NCBI GenBank assembly: GCA_964639965.1
Contig: CAZXGI010000004.1
Coordinates: 1-64,000, forward strand
Length of the DNA: 64,000 bases
Direction: 5' to 3'
Source: TMED23 sp964639965
Lineage (GTDB): Bacteria > Pseudomonadota > Alphaproteobacteria > Rhodospirillales > UBA2165
The notes beneath the pieces are model-generated. The model searched no databases. It saw nothing but the letters and a program-made list of their open reading frames with translations, and was not told the DNA's origin. Positions within the stretch are counted from its first letter, which is position 1. Every line of letters begins with the position of its first letter. Positions 16,276-24,514 of the stretch are shown here, piece by piece. The position numbers were made by a program, and so were the translations under genes.

Positions 16276-16732
16276 GCCCCCCAGAATGTCCAGAAACGTC
16301 GTAGGCCCCCTTCTCAGGAGAAAATACTGCAACGTTTGGCGTTGTCACTGCACCTAAACCTTCGACCATATTTTTCAAAACGTGATCAAAAATAATTCGA
16401 ACCGCGCCACATTCCAGAACTTGCAAAGGTATATGGCGATTCCCTATGTGCCAGGCAATTTTTGCGGTCTCGGACGCCGTTCTGCACTTGATATCAAGAA
16501 CATCTTCCTTTGCAGCCTTAACTTCAATCATACCACCTTTCTCTAAGATTAAGGCATCACCCTCGTCCATTTGAACGGCCTTCTCGAGATCTAGCATGAA
16601 CGCTTCTCCACTATCATCGCGCATTTTTATTCGCCGACGATATCGATCTTCATAAGATAATGTCACAGTGCCTACAATATCATCAACATTGCCACTATTT
16701 GATGGAAGTATATTTGTTGCACGTCTCATCAA
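16256..16732 (-). CDS. ureE: Urease accessory nickel metallochaperone UreE
   Basis: 158 residues with the UreE two-domain plan. The N-terminal beta domain has LSYEDRYRRRIKMRDDSGEAFMLDLEKA; the C-terminal metal domain has WHIGNRHIPLQV around residue 95. The protein ends in a short His-rich tail (SGHSGGHVHGHK), a nickel store seen in many UreE proteins. It delivers Ni2+ to UreG. It overlaps ureC by 4 bases upstream and ureF downstream, in the tightly coupled ureC-E-F-G segment. Confidence 0.95.
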   Translation of the reverse strand: MMRRATNILPSNSGNVDDIVGTVTLSYEDRYRRRIKMRDDSGEAFMLDLEKAVQMDEGDALILEKGGMIEVKAAKEDVLDIKCRTASETAKIAWHIGNRHIPLQVLECGAVRIIFDHVLKNMVEGLGAVTTPNVAVFSPEKGAYDVSGHSGGHVHGHK

Positions 16733-18441
16733 AACAAAAAGTACCTTTGTGCCATGGCGAGTTCATCAGCAGGCTCACAAATCAATAGCTCCCCGTCAGC
16801 TCTCACCTCATAGGTTTCAGGATCAACTTCAATTTTTGGCTGATAATCATTTAACTTCATATCTTTTTTCTTAACGGATCGAGTCCCAAAAACTGGTATC
16901 AATTCTCTTGAGAGGCCCAATGTACTGCTGATATTAGAATGAGCTGCAGCCTCAGATGTAAAAGTTATGGAACTTTCAATTAACGATCTGCCAAATGCTC
17001 CAAACATAGGACGGTAATGCACAGGTTGAGGTGTTGGAATAGAGGCATTTGGATCCCCCATAGCTGCTGCAGCAATCGTGCCTGCTTTAAGAATAATATC
17101 GGGTTTAACGCCAAAAAACATAGGTTTCCATAAAACAAGATCGGCTAATTTACCAACTTCGATAGAACCTACATGTTCAGAAATTCCATGTGAGATAGCT
17201 GGATTTATCGTATATTTTGCAATATATCTCTTCACTCGAACATTATCGTTCTCACCAGTCTCTCCGACCAAATGGCCGCGTTGTTTCTTCATCTTATCAG
17301 CCGTTTGCCATGTGCGAATTATTACTTCACCAACTCGCCCCATCGCCTGACTGTCTGATGCTATCATGGAAAATGCCCCAAGATCGTGAAGAATATCTTC
17401 AGCCGCTATAGTCTCTCGACGAATTCGGCTTTCCGCAAAGGCAATATCTTCAGGGATCCGAGAGTCCAAATGATGACAAACCATCAACATGTCAAGATGT
17501 TCATCTACTGTGTTAACGGTGAATGGTCGCGTTGGATTAGTTGACGACGGCAACACATTCGCTTCACCGCATACTTTAATTATGTCAGGCGCATGGCCTC
17601 CACCTGCCCCTTCAGTATGGAAGGCATGTATAGTGCGATGCCTAAATGCTTCTATGGTATTCTCAACAAAACCAGCCTCATTCAAAGTGTCCGTGTGAAT
17701 CGCAACCTGAACATCCATTTCATCTGCGACCCCGAGGCATGTATCGATGGCTGATGGAGTCGTGCCCCAATCCTCATGGAGTTTGAGACCACAAACTCCG
17801 GCTTCGACTTGAGCCTTTAATTCATCAGGTTGTGATGAGTTACCCTTACCAAAAAAACCAAGGTTCATGGGTAACCCTTCTGCAGCTTGAAGCATACGGC
17901 TTATATGCCAGGCTCCAGGTGTACACGTTGTCGCATTCGTACCTTCCGCTGGCCCTGTTCCCCCACCAAGCATGGTTGTAATTCCTGAGTACAAAGCATC
18001 ATCAACCTGCTGTGGACTAATCCAATGAATGTGAGCATCAATACCACCAGCCGTTAAAATGCGTCCTTCACCAGCTATAGCTTCGGTGCCTGGGCCAATT
18101 ATGATATCAATATTTGATTGGATATCCGGATTACCCGCCTTGCCAATAGCATGGATACGCCCTTCCTTCAGTCCGACATCAGCTTTAAGAATACCCGAAT
18201 GATCAACAATTAGTGCATTTGTTATGACGGTATCAACGGCTCCATTTGCTCGACTTATTTGAGATTGCCCCATACCATCACGGATGACTTTTCCACCGCC
18301 AAATTTAACCTCTTCACCATAAAACGTCTTATCATCCTCGACTTCGATAAAAAGATCAGTATCAGCAAGACGAATTTTATCCCCAGTGGTGGGCCCATAC
18401 ATCGCAGCATATTCTGAGCGTTCTATCTCATAACCCATCAA
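16729..18441 (-). CDS. ureC: Urease subunit alpha
   Basis: 570 residues, full length for UreC. Nickel-site residues are visible: H-I-H in AGGIDAHIHWISPQQ, the carbamylated Lys in GLKLHEDWGTTP, His in VAIHTDTLNE and HAFHTEGAGGGHAPD, and Asp in MIASDSQAMGRVGE. The mobile flap Cys-His is in MLMVCHHLDSRIPED. The enzyme hydrolyses urea to ammonia and carbamate in the cytoplasm. It overlaps ureB and ureE by 4 bases each. No key residue is missing, so the enzyme should be active. Confidence 0.98.
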   Translation of the reverse strand: MMGYEIERSEYAAMYGPTTGDKIRLADTDLFIEVEDDKTFYGEEVKFGGGKVIRDGMGQSQISRANGAVDTVITNALIVDHSGILKADVGLKEGRIHAIGKAGNPDIQSNIDIIIGPGTEAIAGEGRILTAGGIDAHIHWISPQQVDDALYSGITTMLGGGTGPAEGTNATTCTPGAWHISRMLQAAEGLPMNLGFFGKGNSSQPDELKAQVEAGVCGLKLHEDWGTTPSAIDTCLGVADEMDVQVAIHTDTLNEAGFVENTIEAFRHRTIHAFHTEGAGGGHAPDIIKVCGEANVLPSSTNPTRPFTVNTVDEHLDMLMVCHHLDSRIPEDIAFAESRIRRETIAAEDILHDLGAFSMIASDSQAMGRVGEVIIRTWQTADKMKKQRGHLVGETGENDNVRVKRYIAKYTINPAISHGISEHVGSIEVGKLADLVLWKPMFFGVKPDIILKAGTIAAAAMGDPNASIPTPQPVHYRPMFGAFGRSLIESSITFTSEAAAHSNISSTLGLSRELIPVFGTRSVKKKDMKLNDYQPKIEVDPETYEVRADGELLICEPADELAMAQRYFLF

Positions 18442-18743
18442 ACCTTGCCCTGTATTTTTGCATTAAAGCCAAACACAACCTGATCACCTTCATATAAAAC
18501 CAACTCGACCTCACGCACCTGACCAGGCTCAAAGCGAACCGCCGTACCAGCTGGGATATTGAGGCGGTAACCTCTGGTATTTTCGCGATCAAATTCCAGG
18601 GCGCCATTTGATTCATAAAAATGAAAATGAGACCCCACTTGTATAGGACGATCGCCAGTATTAGTGATTTCTAGCTTCTGAGTAACTCGCCCTTCATTAA
18701 GGATAATTACCCCATCTGTTGTAACAATTTCTCCTGGGATCAT
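18438..18743 (-). CDS. ureB: Urease subunit beta
   Basis: 101 residues, normal for UreB. MIPGEIVTTDGVIILNEGR is the standard N-terminus, and VGSHFHFYESNGALEFDR followed by GTAVRFEPGQ is the family core. It is a structural subunit of the urease trimer of heterotrimers. It starts 9 bases after ureA and overlaps ureC by 4 bases. Confidence 0.97.
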   Translation of the reverse strand: MIPGEIVTTDGVIILNEGRVTQKLEITNTGDRPIQVGSHFHFYESNGALEFDRENTRGYRLNIPAGTAVRFEPGQVREVELVLYEGDQVVFGFNAKIQGKV

Positions 18744-18752
18744 TATATTACC

Positions 18753-19055
18753 TCACCTTATTGGTTCATGTACGGTGACGAGTTTGGTTCCATCAGGAAA
18801 TGTTGCTTCGACTTGGATATCCCCAATCATTTCCGGAATGCCATCCATTACTTGATCGCGTTGCAAAACATTTGCACCATCCGCCATCAAATCAGCAACA
18901 CGACGTCCATCTCTCGCACCTTCAACAACGAAGTCACTAATCAATGCGATGGCCTCGGGATAATTCAACTTAACACCGCGAGATAGTCTTTTTCGTGCAA
19001 CCTCAGCAGCCATGGCAATTAAAAGTTTATCCTTTTCTCTGGGAGAAAGATTCAT
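18753..19055 (-). CDS. ureA: Urease subunit gamma
   Basis: 100 residues, the canonical UreA length. MNLSPREKDKLLIAMAAEVA at the start, LNYPEAIALISDFVVEGARDG in the middle and PEMIGDIQVEATFPDGTKLVTVH at the end are unmistakable. It is the small structural urease subunit and is preceded by GGAGGGT a few bases upstream. It opens the ureABCEFG run, with ureD 80 bases upstream on the same strand. Confidence 0.97.
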   Translation of the reverse strand: MNLSPREKDKLLIAMAAEVARKRLSRGVKLNYPEAIALISDFVVEGARDGRRVADLMADGANVLQRDQVMDGIPEMIGDIQVEATFPDGTKLVTVHEPIR

Positions 19056-19135
19056 ATTTGACCCTCCATAGAAACCTAAAATAGATTAAAGAAATTTATC
19101 CTGTAATAAATTAATATTCCACAATTTATTGTAAT

Positions 19136-20011
19136 TTACATATTCCATAATCGTGGCATTCTCGCTGGCAAGCCAATTAACTTATTACGGAAATTCAGCC
19201 AAAAATCTCCAAAAGCATTCCGCAACTCCAATGTATCATTTCCAAGCCATCTCATAACTAAAATCCCGTTTACATGAGTTACTCCAGACTTGACAGCCTT
19301 TTGGGAATTTCCAATAACATCTCGGGCAATAGTAAGCGCCTCCTCGGCATCCGGACCTACATAAACTGCTGTTGCCATCGCTACAGCACCGTCAAAACAA
19401 GCCGGATCGCTTATTACCGAGCCTATATTTTTTTCGAGGTGCAACACATCGGACCAAATTAAACGCCCTTTATGCTCAATTTCCCAGACATCACGTATCA
19501 ACCCGTTCTCAAAATTCTCACCAAAACCCAATCGCCCAAATACAATTATCTCGCCTGCAAATAGACGGCCACCATCAATAACGTTGATATTTTTTTTTCG
19601 ATTCAAACGTGATCCTTCAAATAAAATTGTTTCCTGAGGAAGAAACTCTAGCCAACCACCAGTCTCTGATAAAAGGTTTATATTTATCTCGGTATTTTCT
19701 CCATTTGAACGATAAATTTTCTCTGCTGCCTGGGCCATCACAAGGGCTCTCGCGTTCTCACCTATATTAACTTCTATCGAAATGACATCACCACCGACAA
19801 GTCCACCCGATGTTGTCACGGTAACCGCATTCATAATTTCATCTTTCCGGGTAATGGGGAAAAGAAATCTTAAGGGATCGGAATGGTATAAATCAATTAT
19901 ACGAGCATCTCCACCGGGAGCACACTCAATACTAAGCTCCGCTTTACCTTCAACTTTAATCTTCCCTGACGTCTTATTTAAATTTAGAGAGGGTGAGATA
20001 GCAACAGACAT
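19136..20011 (-). CDS. ureD: Urease accessory protein UreD
   Basis: Reading from MSVAISPSLNLNK gives 291 residues, the usual UreD size, with AGGA about 10 bases upstream. A longer frame begins at 20161 but its ATG overlaps head-on with the start of the divergent DUF4396 gene, so I prefer the internal start. The TTSGGLVGGDVISIEV block, QAAEKIYRS and LPQETILFEGSRL are typical of UreD. It binds apo-urease and forms the nickel tunnel with UreF. It is the first gene of the ureDABCEFG order. Confidence 0.93.
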   Translation of the reverse strand: MSVAISPSLNLNKTSGKIKVEGKAELSIECAPGGDARIIDLYHSDPLRFLFPITRKDEIMNAVTVTTSGGLVGGDVISIEVNIGENARALVMAQAAEKIYRSNGENTEININLLSETGGWLEFLPQETILFEGSRLNRKKNINVIDGGRLFAGEIIVFGRLGFGENFENGLIRDVWEIEHKGRLIWSDVLHLEKNIGSVISDPACFDGAVAMATAVYVGPDAEEALTIARDVIGNSQKAVKSGVTHVNGILVMRWLGNDTLELRNAFGDFWLNFRNKLIGLPARMPRLWNM

Positions 20012-20159
20012 TTCTCTTATCCTAGAAACAGATCTTAACGCAAAGATAGCATCGTTCCAAAATAATACAGGGTAAACATCAGACCATTTTTTTGCAAACT
20101 CGATTTTTAGTCGACCTTTCGGAAAGGAAATATTATTATAAAACGGGAAGGCAGTTGAC

Positions 20160-20606
20160 ATGACTATCTTAGCTGGTGCACTGGAAATAGACTGGAAGTG
20201 CCGTCATACTTGGCGACGCTCGTCTGTTAATACGCTTTGGTGTCTGCTCGGATGCTCAATCGGTGATTTCGGTACGATAGCTTTTTTTCAATTGAACTCT
20301 ATCGCATGGCCAACAATAGCGATTATGTTATTAGCCATTTTGATGGGTTTGTTAACATCAATTTTATTAGAAACAATCATTCTAATTCGTCAAATGTCGA
20401 TTCACCTCGCATTAAAAACGGCTTTAGGTATGTCTCTCATCTCCATGATCTCTATGGAGGTGGCTATGAATGTATTAGACGTTATTGTTACCGGAGGGGC
20501 AATTCTTACATGGACGGTCATTCCATTTATGCTGATTGTGGGGTTCATCACGCCACTTCCCTACAATTATTGGCGATTGAAAGCATTAGGTAAAGCCTGT
20601 CATTAA
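20160..20606 (+). CDS. DUF4396 membrane protein
   Basis: 148 residues with three or four membrane helices. The NTLWCLLGCSIGDFGTI motif near residue 24, LKTALGMSLISMISMEVAMN near 84 and a closing TPLPYNYWRLKALGKACH match my memory of the DUF4396 family, which has no known function. The gene lies between the urease and dsr clusters, convergent with dsrN and divergent from ureD. Some relatives occur near metal or copper genes, but nothing here assigns a role. The first ATG overlaps the longer ureD frame; a later start is possible. Confidence 0.78.
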   Translation: MTILAGALEIDWKCRHTWRRSSVNTLWCLLGCSIGDFGTIAFFQLNSIAWPTIAIMLLAILMGLLTSILLETIILIRQMSIHLALKTALGMSLISMISMEVAMNVLDVIVTGGAILTWTVIPFMLIVGFITPLPYNYWRLKALGKACH

Positions 20607-20665
20607 TTGAATCACATTTTAACAGTCCAACAATTACTCGATTGCCCCCCACAAAAATTTTTGTT

Positions 20666-22042
20666 TTAATGGCTTTTTATAAAATTGACAAACCGTTCAG
20701 CCCACTTATTGGTTGTCAGACTTCTTTGATGAGTAAAACAAGCCAGCATATTCTTAATTATTAAGCCATCATGTTCGCCATCAATACCGTGTCCTCGGAC
20801 TACTCTATAGGCATAACGAAGGTTTTTTGATAAACCCTCAAGCGAAGCATAGTGAAATTCATGGGCGGGAATTTTATCGGTTATAGACGGTGGCTGCGCT
20901 TCCGGCCACAAAGATTGTTTCGTTTCATTTAATCGAACATAACCACGTCCTATCGGCCTTTCATGCATTATTCCAGCCGCCGGAATGACCCCCACCATAT
21001 CAAACTTTTTTCCTTGCCAGCTCAAACTATTTGCCAAATATAATAAACCGCCGCATTCTGCGTAACAGGGCATTCCGCCTTCAATCATATTATATATATC
21101 GGATTTAAGAGACAAATTTTCGGATAAAGCCTGCATATGCACTTCGGGAAATCCACCACCAATAAAAAGACCATCAGCCGTAGGTAAATGACGGTCGTGT
21201 AATGCATCGAAAGAAACTAAATTGGCACCCGCCTGATTCAAAGCCTCCAAGTCATCATGGTAATAAAATCCAAAAGCTGCATCTTGAGCAATTGCAATCG
21301 TGATGGGTTTATTGGTCGTCGCTTTATTTCTAAGGATTTTTGGTTTCAGTCTAGGGACGGCTTTAGTAGCCATTTTCTCCACTGTGTCGATGTCAACTTC
21401 GGACTCGATCACCCGCGCTGTTCTCAAAACGTTTGAATCAGCTGAGGGCACCTCATTTGCTGGAACTAACCCTAGATGCCTTTCGACAATCTTGAGTTCA
21501 GGACGCCTTCCAATAGCTCCGATAACCGTAAGGTCAGTATAACGCTCAATTGCAGCGCGCATCTTTGTTTCGTGGCGTTGACCGCCAACTTTATTAAGTA
21601 TAACCCCTGCAATTTTTATATCCTCTTCGAATGACTCATAGCCTTTAAGGAGTGGCGCGACACCGCGGGTCATACCATACGTGTCAACAACCAAAATAAT
21701 CGGAATACCAAGCAAGCGGGCTAAAGCTGAGTTGCTGTCAGACCCCTCAGGGTCCAACCCATCGAACAAGCCTTTATTTCCTTCAATAAAAGTCAGATCC
21801 GCGCCCTTGCTAAATTTAGAAAAGAAATCAACAATCTCTTGATGGCTTTGGGTAAAAAAATCGAGATTACGGCAAGGAGCCTGAGCTGCGCGCCCGAGCC
21901 ACATTGGATCGATATAATCGGGACCTTTTTTAAAAGGTTGTATCCTTAAGCCACGTTGCTGAAAAACGGCACAAAGCCCCATTGTAACGGTCGTCTTGCC
22001 AGATGATTTTAGGGCAGCGGATATAATCAAACTCCCTGGCAT
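20666..22042 (-). CDS. dsrN: DsrN, siroheme amidase (cobyrinate a,c-diamide synthase family)
   Basis: 458 residues. The N-terminal ATP-binding domain opens with SAALKSSGKTTVTMGLCAVF and FKKGPDYIDPMWLGRAA. The C-terminal class I glutamine amidotransferase domain has CYAECGGLLYLANSL, with the reactive Cys, and a HEFHY motif. The family is CbiA/CobB-like. As the last gene of a dsr operon it is best read as DsrN, which amidates siroheme to the form used by DsrAB. A lone cobyrinate synthase is the alternative, but no other cobalamin genes are in view. Confidence 0.9.
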   Translation of the reverse strand: MPGSLIISAALKSSGKTTVTMGLCAVFQQRGLRIQPFKKGPDYIDPMWLGRAAQAPCRNLDFFTQSHQEIVDFFSKFSKGADLTFIEGNKGLFDGLDPEGSDSNSALARLLGIPIILVVDTYGMTRGVAPLLKGYESFEEDIKIAGVILNKVGGQRHETKMRAAIERYTDLTVIGAIGRRPELKIVERHLGLVPANEVPSADSNVLRTARVIESEVDIDTVEKMATKAVPRLKPKILRNKATTNKPITIAIAQDAAFGFYYHDDLEALNQAGANLVSFDALHDRHLPTADGLFIGGGFPEVHMQALSENLSLKSDIYNMIEGGMPCYAECGGLLYLANSLSWQGKKFDMVGVIPAAGIMHERPIGRGYVRLNETKQSLWPEAQPPSITDKIPAHEFHYASLEGLSKNLRYAYRVVRGHGIDGEHDGLIIKNMLACFTHQRSLTTNKWAERFVNFIKSH

Positions 22043-22073
22043 CGTTTAGATAATCTCCTATCAAAGCATAGAA

Positions 22074-23291
22074 CTAGTTAGCGTTATTAAATTTCGGATC
22101 GGTCACACTGTTTTCTAGAGATGTTGGTAAAAACCGTAACGCCTTTAAACCAATCATGATTATCAATACAGCAACCGAAATCCCGCCGATACCAAGTAAA
22201 AACTCGGGTAAAGTTGGAATATAACTCCGAACCACGCCATCAAAGAACGAACTTTTAACATCCATACCGGGAAACAAAACTAAAGGAAATGCTTGTCCTC
22301 CAATAATAATCACGTAAAGCTGAGAGAAACCTCCTATTATTACACAGCTAGCCGAAAGATAAATATTAGATCTTAATTTATTGAATCTCGAATAGAACAA
22401 AAGTAATAATGGAATTAGTGTTCCAATTAAAATCTGACCAATCCAGAAAAGAAAAGTATAAATTCCACCTTCTAACAGAACAAAACGTTCCACATCATGG
22501 TGCTCGGTAGCATACAAATTCGTCAAATGTTGTATCAACACAAAATATAAAACCACACCAACAAAAATACCTAATAACTTTCCGAGTCGTAAAACGATAA
22601 AATCTCCAAGAGGTCGATTGTCAGCTGCTGAAATAGTAGCCAAAATTAAAATAAACACCGCCAAACCAAGAGCAAATGACATGGCAATAAACAGCGGAGC
22701 AAATACAGCTGCGTCATAACTTTGCCGAGCCACCAGAAAACCAAAAATAGAGCCTGTGCCAGTAGTAAGCACAAGACGCCAAACCAACGCGATTATGCCG
22801 ACAGAGGGTACAAAGACATTCATCCGCTTTTCAAGCATCATCCACAGATAAATACCGACGATGGCAATAAAGCCTATATAAAGAAAAATATTCCAGGCAA
22901 AAATGGATTTAAAATTATAGGTTGTCATAGCAACTATAAGCCGGTCAGGTCTCCCCAAGTCTAGAACAAGGACGAGCAGACCACCCACTAATAAAGCGAT
23001 GGCAAGCAACCCAGAAAGCCTTGCGAGTGGCTTATATGTCGCTTTCCCAAAAACGGAGCTAATAGATGCAACGTTTAGTGCTCCTGAAGCAGCGACAATG
23101 AGAAAGATAGCAAATACATGCGGCACTCCCCAGACAACATTGTTATTCATGCCCGTTACATGATGTCCGTTTACCTCCATGTAATAACCTGACAATGCTC
23201 CAGCTAACGTTACAAGGCCAACAAAAACAAATGATAAGTAGAATTTTCGTTCATCCCCCTGCAACTGCGAATAAGTGAAATTTCTTTGCAT
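22074..23291 (-). CDS. dsrP: DsrP, NrfD/PsrC-type quinone-interacting membrane subunit
   Basis: 405 residues with about ten membrane helices. It belongs to the NrfD-type integral membrane family. In the DsrMKJOP complex it carries the quinone site and receives electrons through DsrO. It starts 2 bases after the dsrO stop, so it is translationally coupled. The order J-O-P is the same as in phototrophic sulfur bacteria. No signal peptide is expected. A few bases of spacing (31) separate it from dsrN. Confidence 0.93.
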   Translation of the reverse strand: MQRNFTYSQLQGDERKFYLSFVFVGLVTLAGALSGYYMEVNGHHVTGMNNNVVWGVPHVFAIFLIVAASGALNVASISSVFGKATYKPLARLSGLLAIALLVGGLLVLVLDLGRPDRLIVAMTTYNFKSIFAWNIFLYIGFIAIVGIYLWMMLEKRMNVFVPSVGIIALVWRLVLTTGTGSIFGFLVARQSYDAAVFAPLFIAMSFALGLAVFILILATISAADNRPLGDFIVLRLGKLLGIFVGVVLYFVLIQHLTNLYATEHHDVERFVLLEGGIYTFLFWIGQILIGTLIPLLLLFYSRFNKLRSNIYLSASCVIIGGFSQLYVIIIGGQAFPLVLFPGMDVKSSFFDGVVRSYIPTLPEFLLGIGGISVAVLIIMIGLKALRFLPTSLENSVTDPKFNNAN

Positions 23292-23293
23292 AT

Positions 23294-24049
23294 CTAAATT
23301 CCCTGATACCGAACACCGAGATCCAGACCCAGATCGGCACGCACTTGTTGGGAGGCGTACTTTTCTAAACGTATAGAAATCTCGCTATTCGGATCGTTTA
23401 GATCCCCAAACACCATTGCCTTACCCCCTGTCTCGGAGCATGCCTCAACACATGCGGGCGTACCTCCTTTATCAATTCTGTGCACACAAAGCGTACAACT
23501 TTCAACAGTTCCTTTACCTCTTGGCACATCTGTTTTCTGATCTGTTAATTCTTCATGTACAAAGGATCGAGCTTGATAAGGACAAGCCACCATGCAGTAA
23601 CGACAGCCGATACATGTGTGTTTGTCTACTAGCACTATGCCGTCAGCTCGCTTAAATGAGGCGCCCGTTGGACACACGTCAACACAAGGCGGGTGCGCAC
23701 AATGCTGGCACATCATAGGCAATGAAATTTTATGGTTGGTTTTAGGGTTTCGAACCTCAAGTTTTCTAATCCACTGCGGATCCGTTTCTGGATGACCTGA
23801 GGAACCAATCCCATTTTCCTTAAAACATGCCGATACACATTCATTACAATCGACAGAACATTTTTGTGTGTCAATCAACATACCCCAGCGCACCTTCGGT
23901 GTAACGCCTTTAGTTTTCTCCGCTGAACTCGAGAAGCTAAACAAAGTTACTCCCGGAGCTATAGCTAGGCTAGCTGCTCCAGCGATACCCGCGAGAAATT
24001 TACGGCGCGCTAATTCTGTATTTTCTTTATTTTTCATATCCTCAATCAT
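23294..24049 (-). CDS. dsrO: DsrO, periplasmic ferredoxin-like Fe-S subunit
   Basis: 251 residues. A twin-arginine signal is visible (ARRKFLAGIAGAASLAIAPG, residues 14-33), so the folded Fe-S protein is exported by Tat. Cysteine clusters typical of the NrfC/DmsB group follow: CSVDCNECVSAC, CQHCAHPPCVDVCP, CIGCRYCMVACP and CTLCVHR. It relays electrons between DsrJ and DsrP in the periplasm. It overlaps the end of dsrJ by 4 bases. Confidence 0.95.
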   Translation of the reverse strand: MIEDMKNKENTELARRKFLAGIAGAASLAIAPGVTLFSFSSSAEKTKGVTPKVRWGMLIDTQKCSVDCNECVSACFKENGIGSSGHPETDPQWIRKLEVRNPKTNHKISLPMMCQHCAHPPCVDVCPTGASFKRADGIVLVDKHTCIGCRYCMVACPYQARSFVHEELTDQKTDVPRGKGTVESCTLCVHRIDKGGTPACVEACSETGGKAMVFGDLNDPNSEISIRLEKYASQQVRADLGLDLGVRYQGI

Positions 24050-24498
24050 CGTTTCAAATACTCCTGTAGGCGAAAAGATAAATCCGATATAGTGTTCGAT
24101 TCCAGTTCAACTATTGACGGTGGCTTAGAAGCGTGACATTGGAAACAGTCGACACTGACAGCAGCATAGTCATGACACGTGCGACAGAAGTGTTTTGGAT
24201 TCTTATAAGAAACTGGCTTTTGATCTTCGCCATAAACCACATGACAGGCAATACATGCTTTTAAACTATGCTTCTGTGTGCGGATACCGTCATGAACCGT
24301 TCTATCCCTTTTATGTATCATTAAATCCATATGATGGCGACGCATTAATTCTGCATGACCTTTCTCGGCGGGTTCAAGTGCTTTCGGTATAACAGGAGAA
24401 AGGCTCCGTTCTCCCCCATAAACCGGATTATAGGAAGCTAAATTCAATGCTATCCCACAGATAAATATATATAAGTAAATCTGTCCACGTCGCCACAT
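24046..24498 (-). CDS. dsrJ: DsrJ, triheme cytochrome c subunit
   Basis: 150 residues with an N-terminal hydrophobic segment (residues 5-22) that exports or anchors it. Three heme c motifs are present: CIACH, CRTCH and CFQCH, about residues 87-126. DsrJ from purple sulfur bacteria is a periplasmic triheme protein, one heme having unusual His/Cys ligation, and is needed for sulfur-globule oxidation. Here it sits between dsrL and dsrO, overlapping dsrO by 4 bases. Confidence 0.94.
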   Translation of the reverse strand: MWRRGQIYLYIFICGIALNLASYNPVYGGERSLSPVIPKALEPAEKGHAELMRRHHMDLMIHKRDRTVHDGIRTQKHSLKACIACHVVYGEDQKPVSYKNPKHFCRTCHDYAAVSVDCFQCHASKPPSIVELESNTISDLSFRLQEYLKR

Positions 24499-24514
24499 AA
24501 CTTGTTATCCGGTA

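Noticed and set aside
20012..20161. N-terminal extension of UreD to 341 residues
   Set aside because: Its ATG is antiparallel to the DUF4396 start and the extra 50 residues are unlike UreD; the internal start gives the normal length.
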